Shown in pieces: positions 1 to 9,749 of a DNA stretch of 64,000 nucleotides. Position numbers and translations under genes: made by a program. Under the pieces are notes generated by a model. It saw only the letters and a list, made by a program, of their open reading frames with translations, made no database searches and was not told the DNA's origin. Within the stretch, counting starts at the first letter, position 1; every line of letters starts with the position of its first letter. The DNA is from Chitinophaga alhagiae (GTDB taxonomy: Bacteria > Bacteroidota > Bacteroidia > Chitinophagales > Chitinophagaceae), in NCBI RefSeq assembly GCF_003568665.1, contig NZ_QXMH01000001.1, forward strand, positions 2,542,001 to 2,606,000. The letters run 5' to 3'.

Positions 1-1
1 A

Positions 2-343
2 AGGAGCATTCCCAACTTCTATTACCTGATATTCTTCCCGGAGTTTAATACGGAGCAGGGAGTTACCTACGATCTGGCTGGCTTCATCAGCCTTTCTGGC
101 GGCAGCCTGGGGCTTGAGTTTGGCGCGGCGTACCGCCCACCGGTGTTTACTACAGATGGCCGTGTTATTTTCCGGTATTTCGGCACGTTGGGAGATGTAC
201 CGCCCGTACACGAGGAAAAATATTTAAACACCGCATCGCTGCTAAATAACACAAGTGGTTTCTACCTGGTACAAACCGGTGCAACCACCTATGATATGGT
301 GAGCGCTATAGACGCCAAGGCATGGATTTCCTGGCAACAATAA
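2..343 (+). CDS. 3' end of an unrecognised protein (partial)
   Basis: The reading frame is open from the left edge and ends at TAA 341-343, so only the last 113 residues are present. The visible part is rich in beta-strand-type residues (repeated Gly, Thr, aromatic) and ends in AWISWQQ. I do not recognise a domain; a secreted or lipoprotein beta-rich protein of the kind common in this phylum would fit. It lies 46 bases upstream of the collagen-like lipoprotein on the same strand, so the two may be co-transcribed. The true start lies outside the window. Confidence 0.6.
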   Translation, partial: RSIPNFYYLIFFPEFNTEQGVTYDLAGFISLSGGSLGLEFGAAYRPPVFTTDGRVIFRYFGTLGDVPPVHEEKYLNTASLLNNTSGFYLVQTGATTYDMVSAIDAKAWISWQQ

Positions 344-389
344 ATCTGTCAAACCCTGAACTATTTAATAACTACAAAATTGTCACTCT

Positions 390-980
390 ATGAAAAGGAT
401 TGCAACCCGGATCGTATACGTTTCCATGATGGCCGCGGCCATATTCATTTCCTCATGCTCCAAAGAAGGCCCGGCCGGCCCAGCCGGTGAGCCTGGCGCA
501 CAGGGCGCTCCCGGTCCCGGTGGCCCTGCTGGCCCCGCCGGTCCCAATGGCGCCCCTGGTACGGCCAATGTGATCTACTCCAACTGGCTGGATGTTCCTT
601 TTAAGGTAGACACCACGGAAGCAGGTGATACACTGGGTTTCTATGGAGAAGTTGCTGCCCCCAAGCTCACCAAGGAAATACTGAACACTGGTGATGTCAG
701 GATGTATATCAACCTGAATACGCCCACAGACCCGGTAATAGAACATTTGCCTTATTTCGATATTTATAGCGGGATCAATATTACCGCTACTTTCCAGGAA
801 GGCGGAATTTTCCTGTATTCCAACGTTGATGCGGGTTCCTTCACTGACAACAATGGGGTTAAGCTCATCCAGTACCGTTACATCCTCATCCCCGGCGGCA
901 CCGCCGCCAGAAAGGCAGACAGCGGCATAGACTGGCGGAACTACAAGGCTGTTCAGCAATACCTTGGCCTGAAAGACTAA
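390..980 (+). CDS. Collagen-like repeat lipoprotein
   Basis: A 196-residue protein with a signal peptide ending in a lipobox (ISSCSKEG, Cys near residue 23), so probably a membrane-anchored lipoprotein. Directly after the anchor come about ten uninterrupted Gly-X-Y triplets (residues about 27-57, rich in Pro and Ala), the pattern of the bacterial collagen-like repeat. The remaining 140 residues form an unrecognised domain, probably beta-rich. Short collagen-like stalks usually trimerise and hold a C-terminal domain away from the surface; that role is inferred here. It is followed by a strong hairpin at 1003-1063. Function and ligand are unknown. Confidence 0.8.
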   Translation: MKRIATRIVYVSMMAAAIFISSCSKEGPAGPAGEPGAQGAPGPGGPAGPAGPNGAPGTANVIYSNWLDVPFKVDTTEAGDTLGFYGEVAAPKLTKEILNTGDVRMYINLNTPTDPVIEHLPYFDIYSGINITATFQEGGIFLYSNVDAGSFTDNNGVKLIQYRYILIPGGTAARKADSGIDWRNYKAVQQYLGLKD

Positions 981-1002
981 ACAGGTATTTTATCGCATAT
1001 AA

Positions 1003-1063
1003 AAAGAGGCCGTGCATAGCATCGCAATGTTTCCTGCATTGCCGCTATACCACGGCCTCTTTG
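1003..1063. terminator. Bidirectional intrinsic terminator
   Basis: Arms AAAGAGGCCGTG (1003-1014) and CACGGCCTCTTTG (1051-1063) pair almost perfectly. A second inner pairing (GCAATG with CATTGC) continues the stem. T-rich flanks are present in both directions. It separates the collagen-like lipoprotein from the convergent synthase gene. Confidence 0.8.
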
Positions 1064-1122
1064 TTTTTGCATGAACTTTGGTGCCAGCCTTGCGCATGCA
1101 ACCGCCAGCCATTCATAGCCGG

Positions 1123-2232
1123 TCAGCTGAACCGGTATCCCCCTTCCACGCCCTTTCTTGACAGCACCAGTTGCCACAGCTGGTTTTTCCGGGCGCGGAA
1201 GGAGCCTGCGCAGGAGAGCAGGTAATACTTCCACATGCGGTAAAACGTATCGTCATATTTCGCCTTCAGCTTGTTCCAGTTCGAGGAGAAGTTAGTGAAC
1301 CAGGCACTCAGCGTTTTGTCATAATCCGTACTGAAGTTTTCCCAGTGTTCCATCACGAACAGCCCTTCAATGGCTTTGCCGATCTGCCTGATGGAGGGAA
1401 GCAGGGAATGCGGGAAGATGTATTTATTGATCCAGGGGTCTATATAGGCGGTGGAATGATTGGAACCGATGGTGTGCAGCAGGAAGAGCCCTTCATCCCG
1501 GAGGCAGTTGAATACTGTTTGCATGTAAATGCGGTAATTCTTCAGGCCCACGTGCTCAAACATGCCCAGGGAGGCAATGGCATCGTACTGGCCGCCGAGC
1601 TGCCGGTAGTCCATCAGCTGTATATCTACCGGAAGGCCCTTGCAAAGCTGCCGGCCCAGTTCCGCCTGCTCTTTGGACAAGGTGATGCCGGTTACTTTTA
1701 CCTGGTATTTTTCTGCCGCGTATTTGGCAAAGCTGCCCCAGCCGCAGCCAATGTCCAGCACATGCATGCCCGGTTTTAATTGCAGTTTCCGGCAGCTCAG
1801 GTCCAGCTTGTATTCCTGCGCTTCGTTGAGAGACTGCGCGTTTTTCCAGAAGCCGCAGGTATATACCATGCGCCGGTCCAGCATCTGCGTAAAAAGATCG
1901 TTGCCCAGGTCGTAATGCTTTACGGCATTGCGGTATGCGCTGGCGGGGTTTTGCCGGTTGAACAGCCTGGAAAACAATATCTCCCCCTGGATGGCCAGGC
2001 TCTTGTGGGCCTTTGTGTCCAGCTCCCCGCGCAGCAGGTGGTGAAAGAACTCGTCCAGCCGGGGGCTGTCCCACCAGTTGCTCATGTAAGATTCTCCCAG
2101 GCCCAGCGAGCCGGTGGCCAGCACCTGGGTGTAAAAATGTTCATTATGCACCTGTATGTCCCAGGCGTTACTGCCGTTTACCGTAATGCCGGCCGAGGAG
2201 AAGAGCCGGCTGAGCGTGTCTTTAGCGTTCAC
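1123..2232 (-). CDS. cfa: Cyclopropane-fatty-acyl-phospholipid synthase family methyltransferase
   Basis: The protein transfers a methylene group from S-adenosylmethionine to double bonds of membrane phospholipid acyl chains, or is a close relative of enzymes that do. The SAM-binding motif VLDIGCGWGSFAKYAA, the region YTCGFW and MFEHVGLKNY are typical of the family. The GTG start at 2232 gives 369 residues, close to the usual 370-400. The frame stays open upstream to 2322, but that extension does not resemble the family and carries no signal peptide, so I prefer GTG. It is a single gene, convergent with the lipoprotein and divergent from the sigma factor. The exact modification (cyclopropane or another methylation) cannot be read from sequence. 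Confidence 0.88.
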   Translation of the reverse strand: MNAKDTLSRLFSSAGITVNGSNAWDIQVHNEHFYTQVLATGSLGLGESYMSNWWDSPRLDEFFHHLLRGELDTKAHKSLAIQGEILFSRLFNRQNPASAYRNAVKHYDLGNDLFTQMLDRRMVYTCGFWKNAQSLNEAQEYKLDLSCRKLQLKPGMHVLDIGCGWGSFAKYAAEKYQVKVTGITLSKEQAELGRQLCKGLPVDIQLMDYRQLGGQYDAIASLGMFEHVGLKNYRIYMQTVFNCLRDEGLFLLHTIGSNHSTAYIDPWINKYIFPHSLLPSIRQIGKAIEGLFVMEHWENFSTDYDKTLSAWFTNFSSNWNKLKAKYDDTFYRMWKYYLLSCAGSFRARKNQLWQLVLSRKGVEGGYRFS

Positions 2233-2498
2233 GTGAGTTGATGTATATATTGTACATATGTTAACACGCAGACGCGCTAAAAGTTGTACGGCCATCCTGT
2301 ACTGTCCTGCTCCATCCTGCACTGTGCTGGGCAGTGTATTTTCTACACTAAACGATCTGCAATCCTTTTACAGGCAAAGGTTCTGCCGATCCGGCAAAAA
2401 ACTGTACAGGCGAAAATTATTTTAGTTGTAAGTAGTGCGGGAAAGAAATTTCCTTCATTTATTTTTCCTATGTTTACGGTAATAAATTCCATGTCTGC

Positions 2499-3083
2499 AT
2501 GCCCATGCATCCAACTACAGACCAGTTGCTGCTCCAGGAGATGGCGGGAGGGAGCGAAGCCGCTTTCTGTACCTTGTTTGACCGGTACTGGAACAGGGTA
2601 TACACAACGGCCATGGTCATCACCAAGTCTGCGCAAATAGCGCAGGATATAGCGCAGGAGGTGTTCCTGCAGCTATGGCAATACCGTCACAAGGCAGCCG
2701 GTATAGAAAAGCTGGACGGTTTTCTTTTCATCACCGCCCGCAACCTTATTTTCCGCAAACTGAGCCGGCTGAAGCTGGAAGACGCTTACCAGCATTACCT
2801 TACCGCGCAGTTCGAAGAAGAAGTGAGTGACGCCGGTTCATCCGCTGAACTGAAAGAACTGCAACATATTGTAGAGTCAGGCATCTGCCGCCTGCCGCCG
2901 CAACAGCAAAAGGCTTTCCGCCTCAGCCGGGAAAAAGGGCTGAGCCACGAAGAGATCAGCCTGCACATGGGCGTCAGCCGCGGCGCCGTTAAGGATTATA
3001 TTGTCCGTTCTATCTCTTTCCTGCGCAAATATTTGAGGGAGCATGCCTTGCTCCTGCTCGCGCTTCTTTCCGGGTTGAAATAA
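2499..3083 (+). CDS. ECF-type RNA polymerase sigma factor (FecI-like)
   Basis: A 194-residue extracytoplasmic-function sigma factor. Region 2 is visible as LFDRYWNRVYTTAMVITKSA followed by AQDIAQEVFLQLWQ. Region 4 is a helix-turn-helix near the C-terminus (LSHEEISLHMGVSRGAVKDY). It is followed within 75 bases by a FecR anti-sigma gene and then by a SusC with an STN domain, the usual arrangement for a surface-signalling switch. In that scheme glycan bound at SusC is signalled through the STN domain to FecR, which frees the sigma factor to transcribe the locus. The regulatory role is inferred from gene order and family. Confidence 0.9.
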   Translation: MPMHPTTDQLLLQEMAGGSEAAFCTLFDRYWNRVYTTAMVITKSAQIAQDIAQEVFLQLWQYRHKAAGIEKLDGFLFITARNLIFRKLSRLKLEDAYQHYLTAQFEEEVSDAGSSAELKELQHIVESGICRLPPQQQKAFRLSREKGLSHEEISLHMGVSRGAVKDYIVRSISFLRKYLREHALLLLALLSGLK

Positions 3084-3154
3084 AAAATTTTTCCGGCGGC
3101 ACTTCCTTATGGCCGTTTCATGCATCTTCATATTAACAGACCGATTATTTGTTT

Positions 3155-4345
3155 ATGACGCAGGAAGCCCTGAAGCAATTATTACAAAAGTACCTGGAGC
3201 ATAAATTGTCTGCAACGGAGTTTGAGCGTATGTGGGGCACCTTGTCCGATCCTGCGCTGAAAGATACCTGGCTGGAATTTATCCGGGACACGTGGGACAG
3301 CCCGGCTCACCGCCACCTGGCCAATGAAACGGCCCGGCGTGCCGGTTTGCAGAACGTGCTGCCGCAGATAAGAGAGCAGCGCCGCCCTTTTGTGCCGGCT
3401 AACATACGCTGGCTTACGGCGGCCTGCCTGGCAGGTTTGCTGGCGGGGGCGTACTTCCTGGTCAGGAACAATAATGGCCCGGAGCAGGCGCCGCCTGTTA
3501 TGGCGGCGGCCCCGGCGGCGCCGGTAATATTGCCTGGCGGCAACAAAGCCGTGCTGACGCTGGGAGATGGTACGGTGATTGAGCTGGACAGCGCGGCCAA
3601 CGGCACCCTTGGCCAGCAGGGTAACGCCCGCGTGGTGAAGCTGGCCAATGGTAACATAGCCTACGAGGCGGCCGGGCAAGGTATAGCAGAAGTGATGTAC
3701 AATACCATGCGCACGCCCCGTGGCGGGCAATACCGCATTACCCTGCCGGATGGTACCAGCGCATGGCTCAATGCTGCCTCGTCCATTACCTACCCCACGG
3801 CGTTTACCGGGAAGGAGAGGGCGGTGAAGGTAACGGGCGAAGTGTATTTCGAAGTGGCCAAACAGACAGACGGCATGCCCTTCCGCGTGGAGATCATGAC
3901 CGGCACAGGGGAAATGAAGGGCGAAGTGGCCGTGTTGGGCACCCACTTCAATATCAATGCCTATGACAACGAGTCTGCCGTAAAGGCTACCCTGCTGGAA
4001 GGAGCGGTGAAAGTGCGGAAAACGGGAGAAGCCTTTGTATCCCTCCACCCCGGGCAGCAGGCCAATATTGCCGGTACGGTGGAAGTGGTGCGGCCGGAAA
4101 ACCTGCATGAGGTGACGGCCTGGAAAGACGGATATTTTGTATTCAACCAAACAGATATACAGGCCATGATGAGACAGGCCGAAAGATGGTACAACATTAC
4201 CGTGAGTTATCCCAGGGGGGTACCTGCGGACCGTTTCAGCGGCACACTGCCCCGGAGCGTAAACCTGCAGCAGTTCCTGGATATACTTGAGTACAGCGAT
4301 GTAGATGCCAGCATTAATGAAAGAACAGTCACCATCACTCCTTAA
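3155..4345 (+). CDS. FecR family anti-sigma factor
   Basis: A 396-residue inner-membrane regulator. A cytoplasmic N-terminal segment with conserved Trp residues is followed by one membrane helix (about residues 84-103, WLTAACLAGLLAGAYFLV). The periplasmic FecR domain (TPRGGQYRITLPDGTSAWLN, about 185-280) and a C-terminal DUF4974-type domain (from about 325) come next. A TTG six bases upstream is in frame, but ATG 3155 is the more likely start. It should hold the sigma factor encoded just upstream and contact the STN domain of the SusC downstream. A large hairpin lies between this gene and SusC. Confidence 0.9.
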   Translation: MTQEALKQLLQKYLEHKLSATEFERMWGTLSDPALKDTWLEFIRDTWDSPAHRHLANETARRAGLQNVLPQIREQRRPFVPANIRWLTAACLAGLLAGAYFLVRNNNGPEQAPPVMAAAPAAPVILPGGNKAVLTLGDGTVIELDSAANGTLGQQGNARVVKLANGNIAYEAAGQGIAEVMYNTMRTPRGGQYRITLPDGTSAWLNAASSITYPTAFTGKERAVKVTGEVYFEVAKQTDGMPFRVEIMTGTGEMKGEVAVLGTHFNINAYDNESAVKATLLEGAVKVRKTGEAFVSLHPGQQANIAGTVEVVRPENLHEVTAWKDGYFVFNQTDIQAMMRQAERWYNITVSYPRGVPADRFSGTLPRSVNLQQFLDILEYSDVDASINERTVTITP

Positions 4346-4399
4346 ACAAACAATTAGACAACCGCTTTCGTCCATCCGTTGACGGCCCCATACTGAAAG

Positions 4400-4467
4400 A
4401 ACAGGGCCCAGAAAAAAGCCGGAAGTACTGGTAATACTGCCGGCGGTAGTCTGGGGGCCACCCTGTT
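4400..4467 (+). promoter_or_regulatory. Nested hairpin upstream of SusC
   Basis: The 176 bases between FecR and SusC can fold into a long nested stem. AACAGGG (4400-4406) pairs with CCCTGTT (4461-4467), CCCAGA with TCTGGG, and GCCGG with CCGGC around an inner loop. No U-tract follows, so it is less like a plain terminator and more like a leader structure, an RNA-processing site or a partial attenuator. Function is not shown by sequence alone. Confidence 0.45.
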
Positions 4468-4521
4468 ATACAATTGGCTAACTATAGTAACTGGTAAAAC
4501 ACCCAAACAAACCACTAAGTT

Positions 4522-7500
4522 ATGAAATTTACATTTACGAATTCCACAAGGCCCGGAGGCCTCTTTAACGCATGCGCATCCACATTGCGGCCCTCCGGAA
4601 AAACGCTTTTGTTTATGAAGCTAACTGCCATTTTGTTATTGGCTGCCTGTTTGCAGGTGAGTGCTGAGGGATACAGCCAGCAGATATCCCTCAACATCAA
4701 AAATGAGTCGCTGGAAAAAGTGTTTACGCAGATCGGGAAACAGAGCGGCCATCACTTCTTTTTCAACCAGCGTTTGCTGAGAGATGCCAGAAAGATTTCC
4801 CTTGACCTGAAAGATGTTTCATTAAAAGAAGCGCTGGACGCCTGCTTTGCCAATCAGCCATTTAATTATGTGATCATTAACCAGACGGTAGTGGTGCGGA
4901 AGAAAGACGAGCCGCTGCCCCTGCCGTTCACCACCATAGCCCCGCTCATTATTACCGTAAAGGGCAAGGTAGCCAATACAAAAGGAGAGCCTATGATAGG
5001 GGTGAGCGTGAGGCTGAAGAACAGCACCAAGGGCGCCACCACGGATGCCAACGGGGAGTTTTCCTTTACGGTGCCGGATGGTACGGAGGTAGTGCTGGAG
5101 CTGTCTATGATCGGCTACAAGAACATCACGGTAACGCCCGCTACTCCCGGCAATGTAAATGTGGTGCTGGAGGAAGAGTCTACCACGCTGGAGAATTTTG
5201 TGGTGATCGGCTACGGTACCACCCGCCGGCAGGACTTTACAGGTTCTGTTGCCTCCGTAAAAATGGAGGGTTCTCCCATTGCCAACATGCCCAACCTGAA
5301 CGCGCTGGAAGCCCTGAAAGGCAACGTAGGCGGCTTGAGCATCGGCGCGGCCAACCGCCCCGGCGGCCAGCCCAGTATGATGATCAGGGGAGAGAATTCC
5401 ATCAGTGGAGACAACAATCCGCTGATAGTGCTGGATGGGGTGATATATATGGGCAGCATCAGCGACATTAACCCGAATGACATTGCCAGCTTTGACGTGC
5501 TGAAAGATGCCACGTCTGCCGCCGCATATGGCTCCCGCTCTGCCAACGGGGTAATAGCCATCACTACCAAAAAAGGCCGTATAGGCAAACCTTCTATTTC
5601 CTTCAATACCTCTACCGGTTTGCAGACCTGGCAAAACCGGCCGGAGATGATGAAAGGGGAAGAATGGCTGAGCGTGGTGAATGCCCGTAACAAATACACG
5701 CCCGGCTCCACCAACTGGCTGAGAGCGGGAGAAATAGCCAACCGGGATGCGGGCAAGGAAACCAACTGGCTGGATGAAGTGACCCGCACAGGCATCATTC
5801 AGAGCTACCAGGCCGCTGTTTCCGGCGGTACGTCTAATGTCAACTACTACCTTTCATCTACATACGACAATAATGAGGGCATTGTAGTGGGTGATGATTT
5901 TGAGAGAATTTCCGTACTGGCTAAACTGAAGACCAACATTACCTCCTGGCTGGAAGTAGGGGTAGACGGAAGTTTCTCCCGCCGTGACTATTCCGGCTAC
6001 GAAGCCAACATTGGCGAAGCGCAAACCATGTCTCCCTACGGCGTCATGTTCCGCGATGACCAGGGTAATCTTGAAAAATATCCCTACACGCAGTCTGCCA
6101 CCAACCCGCTGTGGGGCGTGCAGGACGGTACGCGAGACAACCGGGATATCAGGAACAACTACCGCATGAACGCGCATGCCGTGGTAAAGGTGCCCTGGCT
6201 GAAAGGGCTTAGCTACCGTCTCAACTACATGATCAATCTTGATAAAGGCCAGATAGGGAATTTCACCTACCAGGACTATTACATTGCGGAAGGAGAGGGC
6301 CTGGCAAGATATTCTCCTGCAACGGTGCAGGGCTTCCTGGCCCGTGCCAACGGCAATTTCAAGAATAACAGTACCTACAGTTACGTGGTAGACAATATCC
6401 TGAATTACAAGCAGCAGTTCGGGAAACATAGTGTAGATGCAACCGTTGTGGCCACCCGGGATTATATGAAGTTCAGGCAGGATAGTATGTACGCTTCTGA
6501 TTTTGCGGCCAATGGTAATACGGTGTTGGGCATGAACGGGCTGCATAAAGCGGCCGTGCAGCGGGTAGACCAGAATATCTGGGAGCGCGCCAACATTGGT
6601 TATCTGGGCCGTATCATGTATTCTTATGATGATAAATACTTTTTTACCGGTTCCATCCGTCGGGACGGTGCGTCTGTATTTGGCGCCAATAACAAATGGG
6701 CCCACTTTGGCGCTGCGGGCGTAGCCTGGAAAATATCCAACGAGGAATTTATGAAAGGCATCCGTCCGCTCAACAGCCTGAAGCTCAAATTCTCCTGGGG
6801 CCAGAACGGGAACCAGGGTATAGGGCCTTATGGTACGTTGTCTACCATTCAAAACGGTACCAGCGGTGGGGTACGGTACGAGTTTTCCAACACGCCTGGC
6901 GCCGTTTTTTATGGCCTGTACCAGAATGCGCTTGGCAATGCTGACCTGGGCTGGGAAGCTACTGAATCCTGGAACGCCGGTTTCGAGTCTGCCTGGTTGA
7001 ACGAAAGGCTGTTTGTGGATGTGGATGTTTATGCAGGTCAAACCACGGAACAGATCTTTACCCGTAACATACCGGTAATGACCGGGTTCAAAACTATCAA
7101 AACCTCCATGGGCCAGGTAGACAATAAGGGGATTGAAGTGTCCGTACGGTCTGTGAACATTAAACAGAGAACATGGGGATGGACCAGCACCGCTACCTTC
7201 TGGCTAAACAGGAATAAATTGGTAAAATTATACGGAGAAGACAGAGATGGAGATGGGAAAGAGGATGATGATATTGCCAGCAGCCGCTTCATTGGTCATC
7301 CGTTGGGCGTTATTTACGGCTATGAGCAGATCGGCATTGTGCAGGAAAGCGATACCGCCTACACCCGCCTCACCGGAGCAGCGCCAGGTGCGCCCATGTA
7401 CAGGGACCTTGATAAAGAGCCCGGTATCAGCGCTGCAGACCGTAAAGTATTGGGCTATACAGGTGACAATTTCAGGTTGAGCCTGGCCAATAATTTCAAC

Positions 7501-7935
7501 TATAAGAACTTTGACCTCTATGTAATGCTCACCGGTACCTTTGGGGGGAATGGATATTTCCTGAAAAACAACGCAGCCGCTTACCTCACCGCAGGCACCG
7601 GCCGTTTCAATGATAACATGACTTCCAAGCCCTACTGGACTCCTGAAAACAGGAGCAACGTATACCCCTCCGCCTATTTTGCCGGAGACGGCCGTTTCCT
7701 GGGCTTGCAGTCACGCGGCTTTGTAAGGCTGCAGGACATTACGCTGTCTTACCGCGTAGACCAGCAGTTCCTGAGCAGGATACATGTGAATAGCGCGCGG
7801 GTATTCCTGAGCGGTAAAAACCTGGCCACTATCACCAACTGGTTTGGCGGTGACCCTGAAACCGGTACGCCGGTGCGGGAGAATACTTTCCCTGTGCCCA
7901 CCACCTATTCCTTTGGCCTGAACGTGAGTTTCTAA
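4522..7935 (+). CDS. SusC/RagA-type TonB-linked outer-membrane transporter with STN domain
   Basis: A 1137-residue outer-membrane transporter that imports oligosaccharides with its SusD partner, driven by TonB. Order of parts: long N-terminal signal region with hydrophobic core at about 31-47, STN secretin/TonB short domain (about 57-125), carboxypeptidase-regulatory-like domain (about 146-216), TonB plug including IRGENSISGDNNPLIVLDGV, then a large beta-barrel ending in a terminal Phe (NVSF). The STN domain marks it as one that can signal to a FecR protein, matching the FecR/sigma genes upstream. SusD follows after 18 bases. Substrate is inferred as rhamnose-containing glycan from the two rhamnosidases downstream. 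Confidence 0.95.
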   Translation: MKFTFTNSTRPGGLFNACASTLRPSGKTLLFMKLTAILLLAACLQVSAEGYSQQISLNIKNESLEKVFTQIGKQSGHHFFFNQRLLRDARKISLDLKDVSLKEALDACFANQPFNYVIINQTVVVRKKDEPLPLPFTTIAPLIITVKGKVANTKGEPMIGVSVRLKNSTKGATTDANGEFSFTVPDGTEVVLELSMIGYKNITVTPATPGNVNVVLEEESTTLENFVVIGYGTTRRQDFTGSVASVKMEGSPIANMPNLNALEALKGNVGGLSIGAANRPGGQPSMMIRGENSISGDNNPLIVLDGVIYMGSISDINPNDIASFDVLKDATSAAAYGSRSANGVIAITTKKGRIGKPSISFNTSTGLQTWQNRPEMMKGEEWLSVVNARNKYTPGSTNWLRAGEIANRDAGKETNWLDEVTRTGIIQSYQAAVSGGTSNVNYYLSSTYDNNEGIVVGDDFERISVLAKLKTNITSWLEVGVDGSFSRRDYSGYEANIGEAQTMSPYGVMFRDDQGNLEKYPYTQSATNPLWGVQDGTRDNRDIRNNYRMNAHAVVKVPWLKGLSYRLNYMINLDKGQIGNFTYQDYYIAEGEGLARYSPATVQGFLARANGNFKNNSTYSYVVDNILNYKQQFGKHSVDATVVATRDYMKFRQDSMYASDFAANGNTVLGMNGLHKAAVQRVDQNIWERANIGYLGRIMYSYDDKYFFTGSIRRDGASVFGANNKWAHFGAAGVAWKISNEEFMKGIRPLNSLKLKFSWGQNGNQGIGPYGTLSTIQNGTSGGVRYEFSNTPGAVFYGLYQNALGNADLGWEATESWNAGFESAWLNERLFVDVDVYAGQTTEQIFTRNIPVMTGFKTIKTSMGQVDNKGIEVSVRSVNIKQRTWGWTSTATFWLNRNKLVKLYGEDRDGDGKEDDDIASSRFIGHPLGVIYGYEQIGIVQESDTAYTRLTGAAPGAPMYRDLDKEPGISAADRKVLGYTGDNFRLSLANNFNYKNFDLYVMLTGTFGGNGYFLKNNAAAYLTAGTGRFNDNMTSKPYWTPENRSNVYPSAYFAGDGRFLGLQSRGFVRLQDITLSYRVDQQFLSRIHVNSARVFLSGKNLATITNWFGGDPETGTPVRENTFPVPTTYSFGLNVSF

Positions 7936-7953
7936 CCCATTAAAAGTACGATC

Positions 7954-9669
7954 ATGAAACATACATATATTTTTTGTGCGCTGCTGTCAGTCCTGATAAT
8001 GCCCGGCTGTAAATCGGACATGGACTTCCTGACGGAAAAACCAGCCACTTTCTATACAATAGACAACGCCTTTTCATCTTCCGCTCAAATAGACCAGGAG
8101 CTGGTATCCATCTATTCACAGTTGCGCGATCTCTGGGCCAACCCCAGTGAAGAAGGCTGGATATTCGTGTTCCGCGGCAATGGTACAGACATGTTTGATG
8201 TACCAAGTATCCGCAGGGGGAACACTTTCAACAACTATGGCAATATCAACCCTGATAACGGCACCTTCAATAACTTTTATAGCACCTGGTACCAGTTGAT
8301 CGGCAAAGCCAACCTGGCGTTGTGGAGCGCCGAGCTGTCTAACATCACCTGGGCTTCCCCGGCAGACAAAGCCTACGCCGTAGCGCAGGCCCGCTTCTTC
8401 AGGGCTTTTGCCTACCGCAACCTGGGAGAAATATTCGGAGGCGTACCGATTGTGACAGAGCCGGTGAGCACGCCGCAGTTCAATTTCAAAAGAAGTACCC
8501 GCGTGGAAACTTACCAGTTTGCCATAGACGAACTGCTGGCCATTGAGAACGACCTGCCGGTGACCACAGACAAGGGCGGCCGCCTGGTAAGAGGCGCCGC
8601 GCAGCACAACCTCTGCGAGCTGTACCTGGCCCTGGGCACGCAATTGGCGGCAGACGGCAGGGCCGCGGATGCCAATGCGGCCTTCACCAAATCCATCGAG
8701 TTCGGGAACAAGGTGATAGACGGCGGTACCTATTCGCTGATGAAAACCCGCTTCGGTTCCAGGGCTACAGAGGCGCAGGGCAATGTGTACTGGGACCTCT
8801 TCCAGGAAAGGAACGTGAATTACCAGGATGGCAACAAGGAATGCATCTGGGCCCTCCAGATAGATTATGCCGCTTACCGCGCGGAAGACGGCAAGTCCAA
8901 ACTGCCCTACTCCCGCACCTACAGCCCCGTGTTCCGCGATGGTGCTAAAGACCACCTCACCGGCACCGCGGAAGATGTAGGCGGCCGCGGCATTTCGCAG
9001 ATCATGCCCACCATGTATACAAGAGATGAGATCTACGCCGGGGTGTGGGCAGACGATATGCGCAACTCTGATATCGTGTTCCGCCGTATTTTTAATGGCA
9101 ACGTACCCAGCTCGCCCTACTTCGGGCAGCCGGTGCCCTGGTCTGTGATGTACAATGGCAGCGCAGATGCTACCACCAACATGAACAACCGCAGCCTCTG
9201 CTATCCCGTATCCTGCAAAATAGCTACGGACAAATACACCGGCCTGGCGGATGGGGAGAACATGAGCAACCTGTTCCGGGACGATTATTTCATCCGCCTC
9301 AGCGAAACCATCCTGCTCCGCGCGGAAGCCAAGCAACGCAGCGGAGACAAGAACGGCGCGGCCGCGGACGTGAACCTGCTGCGCGAACGGGCGCAGTGCG
9401 GGTACATGGTAACCGCCGCGGATATGGACGACAAGTTCAACCTCATCCTGGACGAGCGCGCCCGCGAGCTGGTATATGAAGAATGCCGCTGGAACACCCT
9501 GCTCCGCATGGGCGGCACCATTGCGGTAGAGCGTATCCGCAAGTACGCCTACTGGCCGGAAGCCGCCGCCACCCTGTCTTTCAACTACAACCTGTGGCCT
9601 ATCCCGCAAACGGTGATAGATACCAATAAAGATGAGCCGCTGGCGCAGAATGAAGGCTGGAACCGTTAG
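7954..9669 (+). CDS. SusD/RagB family glycan-binding lipoprotein
   Basis: A 571-residue surface lipoprotein partner of the SusC just upstream. The signal peptide ends in a lipobox (LIMPGCKSD, Cys near residue 19). The N-terminal tetratricopeptide-like helical core (AQARFFRAFAYRNLGEIFGG) and the C-terminal RagB region (FIRLSETILLRAEAKQRSGD) are typical. It caps the SusC barrel and binds glycan. A terminator-like hairpin follows the gene, so the rhamnosidases downstream may be transcribed at a lower level by read-through or from their own promoter. Confidence 0.95.
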   Translation: MKHTYIFCALLSVLIMPGCKSDMDFLTEKPATFYTIDNAFSSSAQIDQELVSIYSQLRDLWANPSEEGWIFVFRGNGTDMFDVPSIRRGNTFNNYGNINPDNGTFNNFYSTWYQLIGKANLALWSAELSNITWASPADKAYAVAQARFFRAFAYRNLGEIFGGVPIVTEPVSTPQFNFKRSTRVETYQFAIDELLAIENDLPVTTDKGGRLVRGAAQHNLCELYLALGTQLAADGRAADANAAFTKSIEFGNKVIDGGTYSLMKTRFGSRATEAQGNVYWDLFQERNVNYQDGNKECIWALQIDYAAYRAEDGKSKLPYSRTYSPVFRDGAKDHLTGTAEDVGGRGISQIMPTMYTRDEIYAGVWADDMRNSDIVFRRIFNGNVPSSPYFGQPVPWSVMYNGSADATTNMNNRSLCYPVSCKIATDKYTGLADGENMSNLFRDDYFIRLSETILLRAEAKQRSGDKNGAAADVNLLRERAQCGYMVTAADMDDKFNLILDERARELVYEECRWNTLLRMGGTIAVERIRKYAYWPEAAATLSFNYNLWPIPQTVIDTNKDEPLAQNEGWNR

Positions 9670-9691
9670 GCACTACTAATCAACAATCAAT

Positions 9692-9733
9692 AAAAACAGG
9701 AGGGGCCGGGCTTAAGCTCCCGGCCTCCTTTTT
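9692..9733 (+). terminator. Intrinsic terminator after SusD
   Basis: AGGAGGGGCCGGG pairs with CCCGGCCTCCT (two-base bulge) around CTTAAGCT and is followed by TTTTT. It lies between the transport pair and the two glycosidases, so it probably sets different expression levels within the locus. Confidence 0.75.
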
Positions 9734-9749
9734 ACAAACCCTCTCAAGC

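Noticed and set aside
453..959. Antisense frame over the collagen-like gene
   Set aside because: An effect of the Gly/Pro-rich codons on the opposite strand; the sense protein has a signal peptide and lipobox.
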